Positions 21,114-29,323 of a DNA stretch of 32,606 nt are shown in pieces. The notes beneath the pieces are model-generated. The model had not been told where the DNA came from and did no database searches. It was given only the letters and a program-made list of their open reading frames with translations. Position numbers and translations under genes: made by a program. The stretch is taken from the IMG/VR virus record IMGVR_UViG_3300018080_000418, positions 1 through 32,606 of that record. The stretch is one strand, 5' to 3'. The first letter of the stretch is position 1, and each line of letters opens with the position of its first letter. This stretch comes from a virus.

Positions 21114-22868
21114 ATGAAAAAAATCATTTCTTTATGCTTATTCCTATTAATTATTACAATGCCTGTGAGTGCTAGTTTTCTATATGAATATGGGAGTTTT
21201 GACGAAAGAGCTCAAATGGCTGTAGATTATGGGATAGTAAATAATATTTCAGAGTATATTGGCAGTTATGAGCAGAATATTAAATTATTAAATGCGCTTG
21301 ACCATGCTGGTGAAGCCAACGAAATGGTTGGCGGTGCTAGCGGTGAATCTGAATTACCATTATTAGTGGCTAACTTTGAAACTTCTCTTGCTTCTAAAAT
21401 AACGTCGGATGCTACGACTTTAACTTTAGTAAGTGCTACTACTGACGCAGGCAACTCATTATCTGGTTGGTATGGTTTAACTATTGATGTTGGTAATTCT
21501 AACCAAGAATATGTTATCGGAAATTGCAGTGGAGTTACTTGCTCTTCATTAATAAGAGGTATTTCAACAGACAATGGCGTATCAACTTCTACAGATTGGC
21601 AGTATTCTCATAGACGTGGTGCTGCGGTTCAGATGACAGACCACCCTAATTTAGTAATTATTACTAATATTTTAAATGGCATAGATGGAATACCTGATAT
21701 TTTATATTATGATGATTCAAATACGTTCACCTCTGCTAAACAGTTAATTGATAAAAATTATGCTGATAGTATAGCTAATCAGGGGGCGGCTACATCTTCT
21801 GACACAGTTGCTGGCATTGCTGAAAGAGCCACAGCGGCTGAACAAGCGGCTAATACTAATTATGGCACTGACAGGCCTCTTTATTTAGGTGCTAAATACG
21901 CTAGTAGTACTAGTGCTAATAATTATGCCATTATAGCAGATAGTAGCGGTGAGTTAGACCCTAGCTGGATAAGTGATAATAATTATACGTTTTCAGGTGA
22001 TAATAGTTTTACAGGCTCTACAACTATATCTGATTTAATATATGGTGGGACAAGTATAACTTCTAATGGTGCAGAATTGAACAAATTAGATGGAGCTTCT
22101 ACTACTGTTACATCTACAAACTTGAATACATTAACTGCTGGGACAGGCTCTAACGCTGATGATTTACACAAACACAATCCTATAGTTATGAATAGTAGAA
22201 TGATGGCACAGGGTTGGAGAATAATAAATATAGAGGGCGACCAACGTCAAGATATAGATGCTGCGGCTACGGAAGTATGGGATGGTACGGCGGTTTCAGG
22301 TGGCTCATTAAAATTTGATTATGATGTGTTGGGAGCAGTAGCTGATGACGAGGTTGGAGATGGTACTGCTTTAGGAGCTGATTGGCCGTCATATATAGAT
22401 GAAGATGGCAACGCACATGATTGGGGCAATGAAAGTATAATAGAATTTCAAGCGTTCCAAAGCAATGGCGGTGATAGCGATATATTCTTTGGGTTAGGTG
22501 GCAATGGAGCTGCTGATGTTACTAGCGGTGCAGTAGCGGCTGATGCTACATTAACTGATAGACATGCAGGCTTTTTCTTAGTAGACGGAACTACTTTATA
22601 CGCTTCCAATGCTGATAATGTTACACAAACAAAAACTGATGTTACTGGCTCATATGACTTAGATAAAAGGCATTCTTATAGAATATGGGTGCAAGGTGGA
22701 ACAAGAATTAGATTTTATATAGATAATACTTTAGTTGCCACACATACAACTAATTTGCCATCAAGTGATACACATAGCTTAATAAGATTCGGTGCGGAAT
22801 CACAGAATGTTGCTGCTACCACTAATTTATTTATTTATACACCTATTATATTTGCTCAAAAGGACTAA
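21114..22868 (+). CDS. Exported tail-fibre-like protein with Sec signal peptide
   Basis: 584 residues. The signal peptide MKKIISLCLFLLIITMPVSA ends at residue 20. An N-terminal helical domain follows (SFDERAQMAVDYGIVNNI). The central part has fibre-like segments (NSFTGSTTISDLIYGGTSI, then LDGASTTVTSTNLNTL, ADDLHKHN). The C-terminal ~200 residues form a jelly-roll-like receptor-binding or lectin domain (SIIEFQAFQSNGGDSDIFFG, HSYRIWVQGGTRIRFYIDNT). Its place after the adaptor and nozzle is that of a tail fibre, but a cleavable signal would send it through the membrane, which a cytoplasmically assembled fibre does not need. Either the particle gains it outside, or it is a surface decoy or adhesin. 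Confidence 0.75.
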   Translation: MKKIISLCLFLLIITMPVSASFLYEYGSFDERAQMAVDYGIVNNISEYIGSYEQNIKLLNALDHAGEANEMVGGASGESELPLLVANFETSLASKITSDATTLTLVSATTDAGNSLSGWYGLTIDVGNSNQEYVIGNCSGVTCSSLIRGISTDNGVSTSTDWQYSHRRGAAVQMTDHPNLVIITNILNGIDGIPDILYYDDSNTFTSAKQLIDKNYADSIANQGAATSSDTVAGIAERATAAEQAANTNYGTDRPLYLGAKYASSTSANNYAIIADSSGELDPSWISDNNYTFSGDNSFTGSTTISDLIYGGTSITSNGAELNKLDGASTTVTSTNLNTLTAGTGSNADDLHKHNPIVMNSRMMAQGWRIINIEGDQRQDIDAAATEVWDGTAVSGGSLKFDYDVLGAVADDEVGDGTALGADWPSYIDEDGNAHDWGNESIIEFQAFQSNGGDSDIFFGLGGNGAADVTSGAVAADATLTDRHAGFFLVDGTTLYASNADNVTQTKTDVTGSYDLDKRHSYRIWVQGGTRIRFYIDNTLVATHTTNLPSSDTHSLIRFGAESQNVAATTNLFIYTPIIFAQKD

Positions 22869-22887
22869 ATAATTAACATATAAAAAT

Positions 22888-24705
22888 ATGGCTTTAAGCA
22901 TGGATGAAGTAAACAAAAAATATGGCATCTTGGGCAGTGGTAGTTCTCCTACTAATAGGTCTGATTTAGCAGATAAATCTAGTCTAGATCCAAGATATCA
23001 AACTGGGGGCGATGCGCCAGATGGTGGCGCTAAAAGCTCTCCAGCTAACTTATTGGCGGCGGAAAAAGCGGCGGCTGAAAGACGAAAAGTTACTGGTGTT
23101 GGCAAAGAAGGTAGCCTAGATTTAACTACTGATGTTGATACTGGAGTTGGCAGGTATACTGAAAAAGAAGACCCTGTCGCTCAAATGGATAAAACAGAAG
23201 AGGAAATCAAAGAAGAGATGGCTAAAAAGGCTCAAAAAGCTATTGATGCTATTAATGAAGAGTATGCTATATCACTTGAGAAAGAAGAGGTAAGGGGCGA
23301 GGGTAGAATGGGGCAGACTAGAGCTATGGCTTCTAGAGCTGGGTTAATGGGTGCTCCTATGGGTGCTAGTCAATTAGCTAAGACTGAAGCATTTAATGTT
23401 CAAGAAGAGGAAAGAATAGCGGCTGAAAGACGAAATGAGATTTTAAAAGTCAGAGAAGCATATGATCAACGTGCCGAGGAAAAACTTGCGGCTGAAAGAG
23501 AGTATGCTTTTAAGACTAGGGAAATACAAGAACAGGAAAGAGCTGAATACATAGAGAGAGGTATACAATTAATGTCTGATTTAGCTAAGACTGGTGAAAG
23601 TTGGGAAAATGTTGACCAGGATATCAGAGATGAAATTTTGACTAATACTGGAATGAGTCCTTTGGCGGCTAGATTGAATTATAATGCTAGATTAGATAAG
23701 GATAAGCAAGTTGATTTGCAATATGAACAATTATCAGATGGCTCTTATATGTTTTGGGGACAAGACCCACAAACCGGTGAGCTTGTTCAATATAAATATG
23801 AGTATGAAGTGCCGGAAGGTGAGGAATTAAAAATTATTGATAATGTTCCATATTTTATATCTAAAAACGAAGATGGTGAAACAATTTTGAAACCTGCAGA
23901 AGGTTATGTCGAAGACCCTATTGAAAAATATAAAAGGGAATTAGAAGCTGAAGAGGCTGAACTCGGATTGTATGGCAAAACTCAAGAATTGGCTAAAAGT
24001 GCTTTAGAAATTGAAAGAGAGAAGGCCACAATGGGATTAGATATACAAGAACAAAAACTAGAGATAGATAAATTGTATAAAGAAATCCAAGAAATTGGTA
24101 AAACTGACCCAATTGAGGCTGCTATGAAGTATGAGCAACTGAAACAATTGCAGGCTAAAAACGCTGCTTCTCAGAAAGAGCTAGATGATATTAGCTTACA
24201 ACAGGATAATGAACTTGAATATGCTGAGACAAAACTAGGAGAAATTGATGATATTCTTAACCACTCAGGATTTAGTGATGCTATAGGAACGTTCCCTCTA
24301 GGTAGAATAAGTTTTGATGAATGGTTTACTGCCGATAAGGCTAATTTTATTGCGGCGATTGATCTATTATTATCAGAGGAGACTATGGACACATTATTGC
24401 AATTAAAGAACAGAGGTGGAACACTCGGCGCTTTGTCTGATGCTGAATTACAAATGCTTAAATCTGCTGCAAGCAAGTTTGGAAGTGAAAGTGTAAGGGT
24501 TAAAGATGATGATGGTAATACAGTTGGATTTAGAATGAGTGAAAATGATGCTAAAAAAGAATTGCAACGAATCAGGAACCAACACCAAAAATTGGTTGAC
24601 CATATAAAAGAATTAAAAGCAAAAGAAGTTAAAGGCTTGTATGATGATTTTTATGGAGAGGAAACAGAAATTGATGATGCGGATGCTAGCATTTTTTATG
24701 AATAA
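22888..24705 (+). CDS. Large coiled-coil virion protein, probably ejected (putative)
   Basis: 605 residues, low-complexity Ala/Gly/Ser start and then long charged coiled coils (AQKAIDAINEEYAISLEKEE, EEERIAAERRNEILKVREAY) with a Gly/Met break (ASRAGLMGAPMGAS), a beta insert (SYMFWGQDPQTGELVQYKYE) and a C-terminal helical domain. It resembles the internal or ejected proteins of short-tailed phages that travel with DNA to form a passage through the envelope. It lies between the fibre and the ART-bearing protein, as internal virion genes do. No enzyme motif. Confidence 0.6.
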   Translation: MALSMDEVNKKYGILGSGSSPTNRSDLADKSSLDPRYQTGGDAPDGGAKSSPANLLAAEKAAAERRKVTGVGKEGSLDLTTDVDTGVGRYTEKEDPVAQMDKTEEEIKEEMAKKAQKAIDAINEEYAISLEKEEVRGEGRMGQTRAMASRAGLMGAPMGASQLAKTEAFNVQEEERIAAERRNEILKVREAYDQRAEEKLAAEREYAFKTREIQEQERAEYIERGIQLMSDLAKTGESWENVDQDIRDEILTNTGMSPLAARLNYNARLDKDKQVDLQYEQLSDGSYMFWGQDPQTGELVQYKYEYEVPEGEELKIIDNVPYFISKNEDGETILKPAEGYVEDPIEKYKRELEAEEAELGLYGKTQELAKSALEIEREKATMGLDIQEQKLEIDKLYKEIQEIGKTDPIEAAMKYEQLKQLQAKNAASQKELDDISLQQDNELEYAETKLGEIDDILNHSGFSDAIGTFPLGRISFDEWFTADKANFIAAIDLLLSEETMDTLLQLKNRGGTLGALSDAELQMLKSAASKFGSESVRVKDDDGNTVGFRMSENDAKKELQRIRNQHQKLVDHIKELKAKEVKGLYDDFYGEETEIDDADASIFYE

Positions 24706-24721
24706 TTAAAATATAAATTAT

Positions 24722-27700
24722 ATGGCTAAAGTAGTTAAAACAAATTATCTAAATAAATATGGCAACATTACTGGATATGGTTCTAAATATTGGAAGCCTG
24801 GGCTTGATGTTGATTTAAAAATAGGCGACCCTGTCACAACTCCTAAAGCTGGTAAGGTTGTTATTGCTGGAGAAAAGGGTGGTTTTGGTAATCAAGTTGC
24901 GGTCGAAGATGAAAGAGGTAATGTTATTATGTTGTCTCATTTAGACAAAATAAATGCTAAGGTTGGGCAAATTTTAAAGGCTGGTGAATTTGTTGGAGAG
25001 GGTGGAAATACTGGGACTACATATTCTCCTGGTGGTGGCGATGGTTCTCATGTTGATATAACTGTTAAGAAAAAAGATGGCAGTTTTTTAACCCCTGAGC
25101 AAGTTGAGACTTATGTTAAATATGAGCCTAAAGAAAATGTAAAACCGAAAATAGACATAATGAGCATGAGAAATTTAAATGAGAAAATTGAGACTTTAAG
25201 AAAAAAGGGTAAATCTGATACATATATATTAAATACAATGGCGAAGGTTGACCCTAATTTTGCAAAAAAAGTTGAAGCTGGAAGGAAAATAATTGAGAAG
25301 GGAAATAGAGATAATTTGCAAAATGATAGAGACTTATTAAATTACATTAATAAGGTTGTTACAGGTAAAACATTGACCGTTCCTAGCATGCCTACAAGAC
25401 AACAGCATGACGAAGATTTTGCTGGTATGCGTAAAAATATTGAAGAGTTAAAAGAAATTGAGGAAAAAGAAAAAGAGGAAAGACCTAGTTTTACTGAAAG
25501 AATTAAAGGAGTTGGTGAACAAATCAAAGAAGGTTTTGGTAGACAAATGGAATCTACTAAAAAATTTTTAGGTAGAGTCGGGGAGTCTGTTGGGGCGGAA
25601 GCTGTGGGCGACCAAACCAAACTAGAAACTGGAGCTCAAATTATGGGTGAAAGTGCTTTGGCTTTAGGTTCTTCTTTTGGGAATGTTTTAGAAACTATTG
25701 TTAAATCTGCAAATGAATTAAGTGGCGATAGGTTGGGTGAAGCTGTAGAGCCTTTAAAACCTGGGTTAGAAGAGTTAAAAGAAGATGTTTCATATATAGT
25801 ACAAGAGGGACCAAAAAATGTTCTAGAAAATATTAGACAAGAAGACCCAGAAAAAGCTGAACAAGTTGAACAATTTTTTACTAACCCTAGAACTCAAAGA
25901 AATTTAAGGGTTTTGCTAGGCATGGCTGAAATGTTTGGTTTTAGTAAAGCTAAACCTGCAGTTGAAGCTGGCGAAAGAGCTGTTGTTACTGGGGTTAAAG
26001 AAGGAGTTAAGGCTGGCGTAAAAACTGTTGATGATTTTGAAGTATGGATGGCGAAACAAGTTAAAGATAGAGGTTTGGGAAAAAACGCTGGATTAGTGGA
26101 TGACATTACTCCTACTCCTAAACCAGCTGGGGCTGCTGGTGAAGCTACAACTCCATCTAAAATTGCTGGTAAAGTTACAACTCCATCTAAAATTGCTGAT
26201 GAATTATTTCCTAGAACTGCGGAAGCTGCTAAAACTGCTCCAGAGGTTACTTTCACACAAAAATTAGTTGGCATGACACCATCTAATAAAAGACGAATAA
26301 CAGAAAATCCTGATGACTTTATTGAATATTTAGATGTTGCTAAGGCTAGAGAAAAAAATGACCTTTTGGATAGTGCTATGACTCATGCCAGTAATAAAGT
26401 TACTGAAGTAAAAAATATTTTAAATCAAAAATTGAATGATACTGGCAGTGAATTGGGTAAATTTAGACAGAAACTTGCCACTGTCAAGGCTCCAATTGAT
26501 GATATTCAGAAGGTTATAGATAAATTTGATGCTGAATTAGCTAAAAAGGGTATGAAAGTCGATGGACTGGGTAAACTAATTGTCTCTAAGGGACGTGAAA
26601 CTTCTTTAACTGAAAGAGATATTAAAGCATTAACTACTATTAGAAATGATTTAATTAAACTAAAGGGCGACCCTACTTTACAAAGAATAATGGACAATAG
26701 AATAAAGATTGATAAAAATATTAACTTTGCTAAAGAAGCTAAAGAAGTATCAAGTGAGGTTGACCCTATTTCAAGAGCTGTAAGGTTTGAATTAAAATCA
26801 ATTAATGAAACCATTATAGGAAAATCAGAGGCGGCTAAATTAGCTAAATACAGTGCTTTAAATGATTTATTATATGATTTGAACAAATTGACTAGTAAGG
26901 GTGCTAATAACGAATTCTTATTAAAGAGGGTATTAACTGAAAGGAGCCGGTTACCTAAAGAGACATTGGCGGCTATTAAAGAGGAAACGGGGATTGATTT
27001 GATGAATGATGCTGTATTTGCTCAATTAGTCACAGAATTGGTTGGCGGTGCTGATGTTAAATCTGGATTTAGAAAGGAAATAAAGAAGGCCGGGGTTGAT
27101 GTTGTATCTATGTTAAATCCTAAAGTTAATGTATTACAATCACTTGCCGGAACTGCTGCTGAAATATTCATTAAAGCTGAAAAAGAATATATAAGAGCTG
27201 CTCAACAGGGTGCTAAGAAAAATATATTCGAAAAAGCAGAAGATGGAATAAAAGATATTCCAGAAACTCTTAAAAAGGCTATTAAATCAGAAGAAGGATT
27301 TTTTGTTATACCTGACGTGCCTGATAACTTAATTAATACTGCTAAAAAATATAAAAATGTTGATGAATTTATTAATGGTGTTAAAAAAGCAGACTTAGAA
27401 AACTCTATGGCTCATAGGCCTAACAAAAGTGGACATGGCTTCAATATAGATTCTAATGGTAATGCTCCTGATTTTTATACAAATCCAGAATATTTTGGGA
27501 GTATGAATAATAATACATATAAAGAATCTGTTATTGCACTAATGAATATTAAAAACAATCCTAATGCTGAAATCACTATATATAGAGCCACTCCTAAGGG
27601 TGAACTTAGATATGGTGATTGGATTACATTATCTAAAGATTATGCAAAACAAGAGGCTTCTACAGAAGGTGTGCCAATAATAGCTGTAAAGGTAAAAGCT

Positions 27701-27793
27701 AAAGATATACAATTTGCTGGCGATGATATTAATGAGTTTGGATATTTTCCCACAGATGAAACATTAAGAGAAATATTTAATAAGTCGCGTTAA
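24722..27793 (+). CDS. 1023-residue virion protein: M23-like start, ADP-ribosyltransferase-like end
   Basis: Residues ~15-125 follow the M23 endopeptidase fold: KPGLDVDLKIGDPVTTPKAG, FGNQVAVEDERGNVIMLSHL, VGEGGNTGTTYSPGGG and GSHVDITV. Two usual zinc positions are changed: H-x-G-x-D reads K-P-G-L-D, and H-x-H reads H-V-D, so activity is doubtful. The middle ~700 residues are helical with a Thr/Pro-rich linker (a 10-residue repeat VTTPSKIAG/D). The last ~110 residues resemble phage ADP-ribosyltransferase domains: ITIYRATPKGELRYGDWITL and, near the end, DDINEFGYFP, matching the Arg, Ser/Thr and Glu positions of the R-S-E class. Such a protein could help DNA cross the wall and modify host proteins with NAD on entry, as T4 Alt does. 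The stop is TAA. Confidence 0.72.
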   Translation: MAKVVKTNYLNKYGNITGYGSKYWKPGLDVDLKIGDPVTTPKAGKVVIAGEKGGFGNQVAVEDERGNVIMLSHLDKINAKVGQILKAGEFVGEGGNTGTTYSPGGGDGSHVDITVKKKDGSFLTPEQVETYVKYEPKENVKPKIDIMSMRNLNEKIETLRKKGKSDTYILNTMAKVDPNFAKKVEAGRKIIEKGNRDNLQNDRDLLNYINKVVTGKTLTVPSMPTRQQHDEDFAGMRKNIEELKEIEEKEKEERPSFTERIKGVGEQIKEGFGRQMESTKKFLGRVGESVGAEAVGDQTKLETGAQIMGESALALGSSFGNVLETIVKSANELSGDRLGEAVEPLKPGLEELKEDVSYIVQEGPKNVLENIRQEDPEKAEQVEQFFTNPRTQRNLRVLLGMAEMFGFSKAKPAVEAGERAVVTGVKEGVKAGVKTVDDFEVWMAKQVKDRGLGKNAGLVDDITPTPKPAGAAGEATTPSKIAGKVTTPSKIADELFPRTAEAAKTAPEVTFTQKLVGMTPSNKRRITENPDDFIEYLDVAKAREKNDLLDSAMTHASNKVTEVKNILNQKLNDTGSELGKFRQKLATVKAPIDDIQKVIDKFDAELAKKGMKVDGLGKLIVSKGRETSLTERDIKALTTIRNDLIKLKGDPTLQRIMDNRIKIDKNINFAKEAKEVSSEVDPISRAVRFELKSINETIIGKSEAAKLAKYSALNDLLYDLNKLTSKGANNEFLLKRVLTERSRLPKETLAAIKEETGIDLMNDAVFAQLVTELVGGADVKSGFRKEIKKAGVDVVSMLNPKVNVLQSLAGTAAEIFIKAEKEYIRAAQQGAKKNIFEKAEDGIKDIPETLKKAIKSEEGFFVIPDVPDNLINTAKKYKNVDEFINGVKKADLENSMAHRPNKSGHGFNIDSNGNAPDFYTNPEYFGSMNNNTYKESVIALMNIKNNPNAEITIYRATPKGELRYGDWITLSKDYAKQEASTEGVPIIAVKVKAKDIQFAGDDINEFGYFPTDETLREIFNKSR
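26147..26198 (+). repeat. 30-bp-period tandem repeat in the linker of the ART-bearing protein
   Basis: Two identical 22-bp cores (starting ACAACTCCATCTAAAATTGC) at 26147-26168 and 26177-26198 encode a repeated TTPSKIA segment. This is a flexible Thr/Pro linker and a likely slippage point. Confidence 0.75.
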
Positions 27794-27813
27794 TTAATTA
27801 ACCTATAAAAACT

Positions 27814-28299
27814 ATGTCTAGATATTCAGAGGAGACTAAAAAAATCCTTAATAAAACAGTAGAAAGCCAGGGCAGAATGACTGGTGCTGGTACAGTTATT
27901 ACAGCTGGTGATAAAGCCTTAATGGCTAAATGGTTAAAACCTGTTGCCAGAAGTAAGATTGTGCAAGAGGCTATGAAAACTAAACATGTACCGCAAGCAT
28001 TAAAGGCTTTAAGGACTTTTGGTAAAACTGGTTTTAATACTAGTGCTAAAGGGTTTTCTATAATTAAACCTATGCTTAAAGTTGGTGCTGTGGCCGGTGC
28101 TAGTGCTTTAGCTGGTATTCAAGTATATGGAGCGGTAAAAGCTAATAAAGAGGCTAGACAGGCAATCAGGGGGCAGAAAGAGGGTGATAAGAGTAGATAT
28201 GACACTAATAAACAGGCAATTGCCAAAATTAGAAGTATGGACAAAGATGACCCTAAAAGAAAAAGACTAATGAAAAGCATGGGTGTTAGGTATAAATAA
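27814..28299 (+). CDS. Basic internal virion protein (putative)
   Basis: 161 residues, strongly basic, with an Ala/Gly-rich hydrophobic helix (LKVGAVAGASALAGIQVYGA, about residues 88-107) between two charged regions. The C-terminus is Lys/Arg-rich (DDPKRKRLMKSMGVRYK). Small basic proteins with one hydrophobic helix beside large coiled-coil proteins are typical of virion contents ejected with DNA. It is the last gene of the late block; the origin-like region follows. Confidence 0.6.
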   Translation: MSRYSEETKKILNKTVESQGRMTGAGTVITAGDKALMAKWLKPVARSKIVQEAMKTKHVPQALKALRTFGKTGFNTSAKGFSIIKPMLKVGAVAGASALAGIQVYGAVKANKEARQAIRGQKEGDKSRYDTNKQAIAKIRSMDKDDPKRKRLMKSMGVRYK

Positions 28300-28341
28300 C
28301 ATTTACTTGATGTTAGGAAAAAGATATTAAACCATAAAAAG

Positions 28342-28370
28342 TTTTCCACCAAAAACACATGTTATCCACA
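28342..28370 (+). other. DnaA box and near-match, candidate origin element
   Basis: TTATCCACA at 28362-28370 is the perfect DnaA box, and TTTTCCACC at 28342-28350 is a near-match in the same orientation. An AT-rich stretch follows (28381-28420) with TAATAATAATAG-like triplets. Host DnaA could act here as loader or as transcription regulator of the promoter just downstream. Confidence 0.6.
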
Positions 28371-28375
28371 TAGAG

Positions 28376-28419
28376 GTTGATTAATTTTTTTAGTTGATTT
28401 ATAATAATAATAGTTGATT
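28376..28419 (+). repeat. Three GTTGATT repeats
   Basis: Copies start at 28376, 28393 and 28413 (17 and 20 bp apart) in a very AT-rich tract. The first supplies the -35 hexamer of the promoter at 28377 and the second abuts its -10, so they could be binding sites for an autoregulator. Confidence 0.5.
28377..28405 (+). promoter_or_regulatory. Sigma-70 promoter of the replication region
   Basis: TTGATT (28377-28382), 17-bp spacer, perfect TATAAT (28400-28405). Its start site near 28412 makes a ~130-nt structured leader that ends in a terminator-like stem; read-through would express the initiator operon. Confidence 0.75.
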
Positions 28420-28437
28420 TGAAAACGGAATCCTAAA

Positions 28438-28566
28438 ATGTCTAAAAAACAACAAGAAAAAGAAACTCTTAATTTGTACGCAATCGGTAATACGATTGGC
28501 AGTTCTTGTTGGCTGTTAGACACGTATAAGTTAAGAGTTTTTTTATTATTAAATAAACATATATGA
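28438..28566 (+). CDS. Possible 42-residue leader ORF within the structured RNA
   Basis: ATG 28438 to TGA 28564-28566 gives MSKKQQEKETLNLYAIGNTI... and ends LLLNKHI, overlapping the next ATG by 4 bases. A weak CGGAA stands upstream. The frame runs through the whole 18-bp stem structure, so base-pairing alone may explain the sequence. Translation of it would melt the stem and could control termination. Confidence 0.35.
   Translation: MSKKQQEKETLNLYAIGNTIGSSCWLLDTYKLRVFLLLNKHI
28463..28544 (+). terminator. Long-stem, branched terminator/attenuator RNA
   Basis: An 18-bp stem (28463-28480 with 28523-28540, two G-U pairs) is closed over two inner hairpins, one of them a perfect CAATCG/CGATTG (28481-28498). 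Its 3' arm runs into GTTTTTTTATT (to 28544). It either ends a ~130-nt small RNA begun at 28412 or attenuates the initiator operon. Confidence 0.75.
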
Positions 28567-28799
28567 AAAATAAGTATTTAAATAGATACACATTAGAAGA
28601 GCTAAAAAACACAAATGACACCACAATGAAATATATTTTAAACAATCCTAATTGTACTATGGATGATGTTAGAGTTGCTCATAAATGGTATTTAGAAAAT
28701 TCTAAATCTGAAAAAAAATATAATAAAAAATTTTCAAGGTTTAAAAAACATTTTGAAATGCAGTTAGAGGTGTATAAAACAAGAATAAATGAAAAATGA
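28563..28799 (+). CDS. 78-residue helical protein before the initiator
   Basis: The start is tatATGa after the attenuator. Charged helices (MKNKYLNRYTLEELKNTNDT..., KKFSRFKKHFEMQLEVYKTR). It overlaps the initiator gene by 11 bases, so it is co-translated and may help replication or DNA binding. No family recognised. Confidence 0.65.
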   Translation: MKNKYLNRYTLEELKNTNDTTMKYILNNPNCTMDDVRVAHKWYLENSKSEKKYNKKFSRFKKHFEMQLEVYKTRINEK

Positions 28800-29322
28800 G
28801 AACTTTATAACAATCCAAGGATGGATGATAAATGAACTCAACTTAAAAGGTAATGAGTTACTTTTATATGCCATAATATATGGCTTCTCGCAAGACGGTG
28901 AGTGTGAATATCATGGCAGTATAAGTTACATAATGAAATCTCTTAAAGCATCAAGACCAAATGTTGTGTTTATAATCAAGAATTTAATAGACAAAAAACT
29001 TATAAAAAGAACAAAAGAAAGTCACTATATAGCTAGTAAAGAAAGTTTACTACCCTGGTTAACAAAGTTAACTAGTGCTAGTAAAGAAAGTTTACCATTA
29101 GGTAGTAAAGAAAGTTTACCATTAGGTAGTAAAGAAAGTTTACCCAATAATTATAATACTAATTATAATACTAATTATACAAAAAAAATTAAAAAATCTT
29201 ATAAAGATGGAGATAGAATTAATTTAAAGGATGGGACAGTAGCAGTTATGTATTTTGGAACATGGGTTGATAGTGTCTCAAGAATTAAATTAGATTTAAG
29301 ACATTATAAAGAATTAAGATAA
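28789..29322 (+). CDS. Winged-helix replication initiator (O/DnaD-type, putative)
   Basis: 177 residues. Residues ~5-80 form a winged helix-turn-helix of the phage replisome-organiser type: ITIQGWMINELNLKGNELLL, YAIIYGFSQDGECEYHGSIS, IMKSLKASRPNVVFIIKNLI, then IDKKLIKR. The middle is built of repeats SKESLPLG (residues ~84-118) and NTNY, encoded by DNA iterons and an AT-rich tract. The C-terminal ~45 residues form a small domain (INLKDGTVAVMYFGTWVDS). As in lambda O, the protein would bind the iterons in its own gene and load the helicase. It is preceded by a DnaA box, promoter and attenuator. It lacks a visible helicase-loader or DnaD C-domain. Confidence 0.78.
   Translation: MKNENFITIQGWMINELNLKGNELLLYAIIYGFSQDGECEYHGSISYIMKSLKASRPNVVFIIKNLIDKKLIKRTKESHYIASKESLLPWLTKLTSASKESLPLGSKESLPLGSKESLPNNYNTNYNTNYTKKIKKSYKDGDRINLKDGTVAVMYFGTWVDSVSRIKLDLRHYKELR
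29036..29143 (+). repeat. Five iterons inside the initiator gene
   Basis: The 15-bp palindromic unit GTAAAGAAAGTTTAC occurs exactly at 29036, 29081, 29105 and 29129. A 12-of-15 variant GTTAACAAAGTTAAC stands at 29058. Spacings of 22, 23, 24 and 24 bp are about two helical turns, so all lie on one face. Each has a dyad (GTAAA/TTTAC). This is the arrangement of an initiator-binding origin. Confidence 0.88.
29145..29200 (+). other. AT-rich unwinding element beside the iterons
   Basis: AATTATAATACT is repeated in tandem at 29149-29160 and 29161-29172, with a partial third copy to 29180, then an A-run (29181-29188) and more A/T. It directly follows the last iteron, as the duplex-unwinding region does in lambda-type origins. 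Confidence 0.7.
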
Positions 29323-29323
29323 T

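Noticed and set aside
29036-29143. CRISPR array
   Set aside because: Repeats with 24-bp period inside an open reading frame and with no variable spacers are iterons or coding repeats; no cas gene is present.
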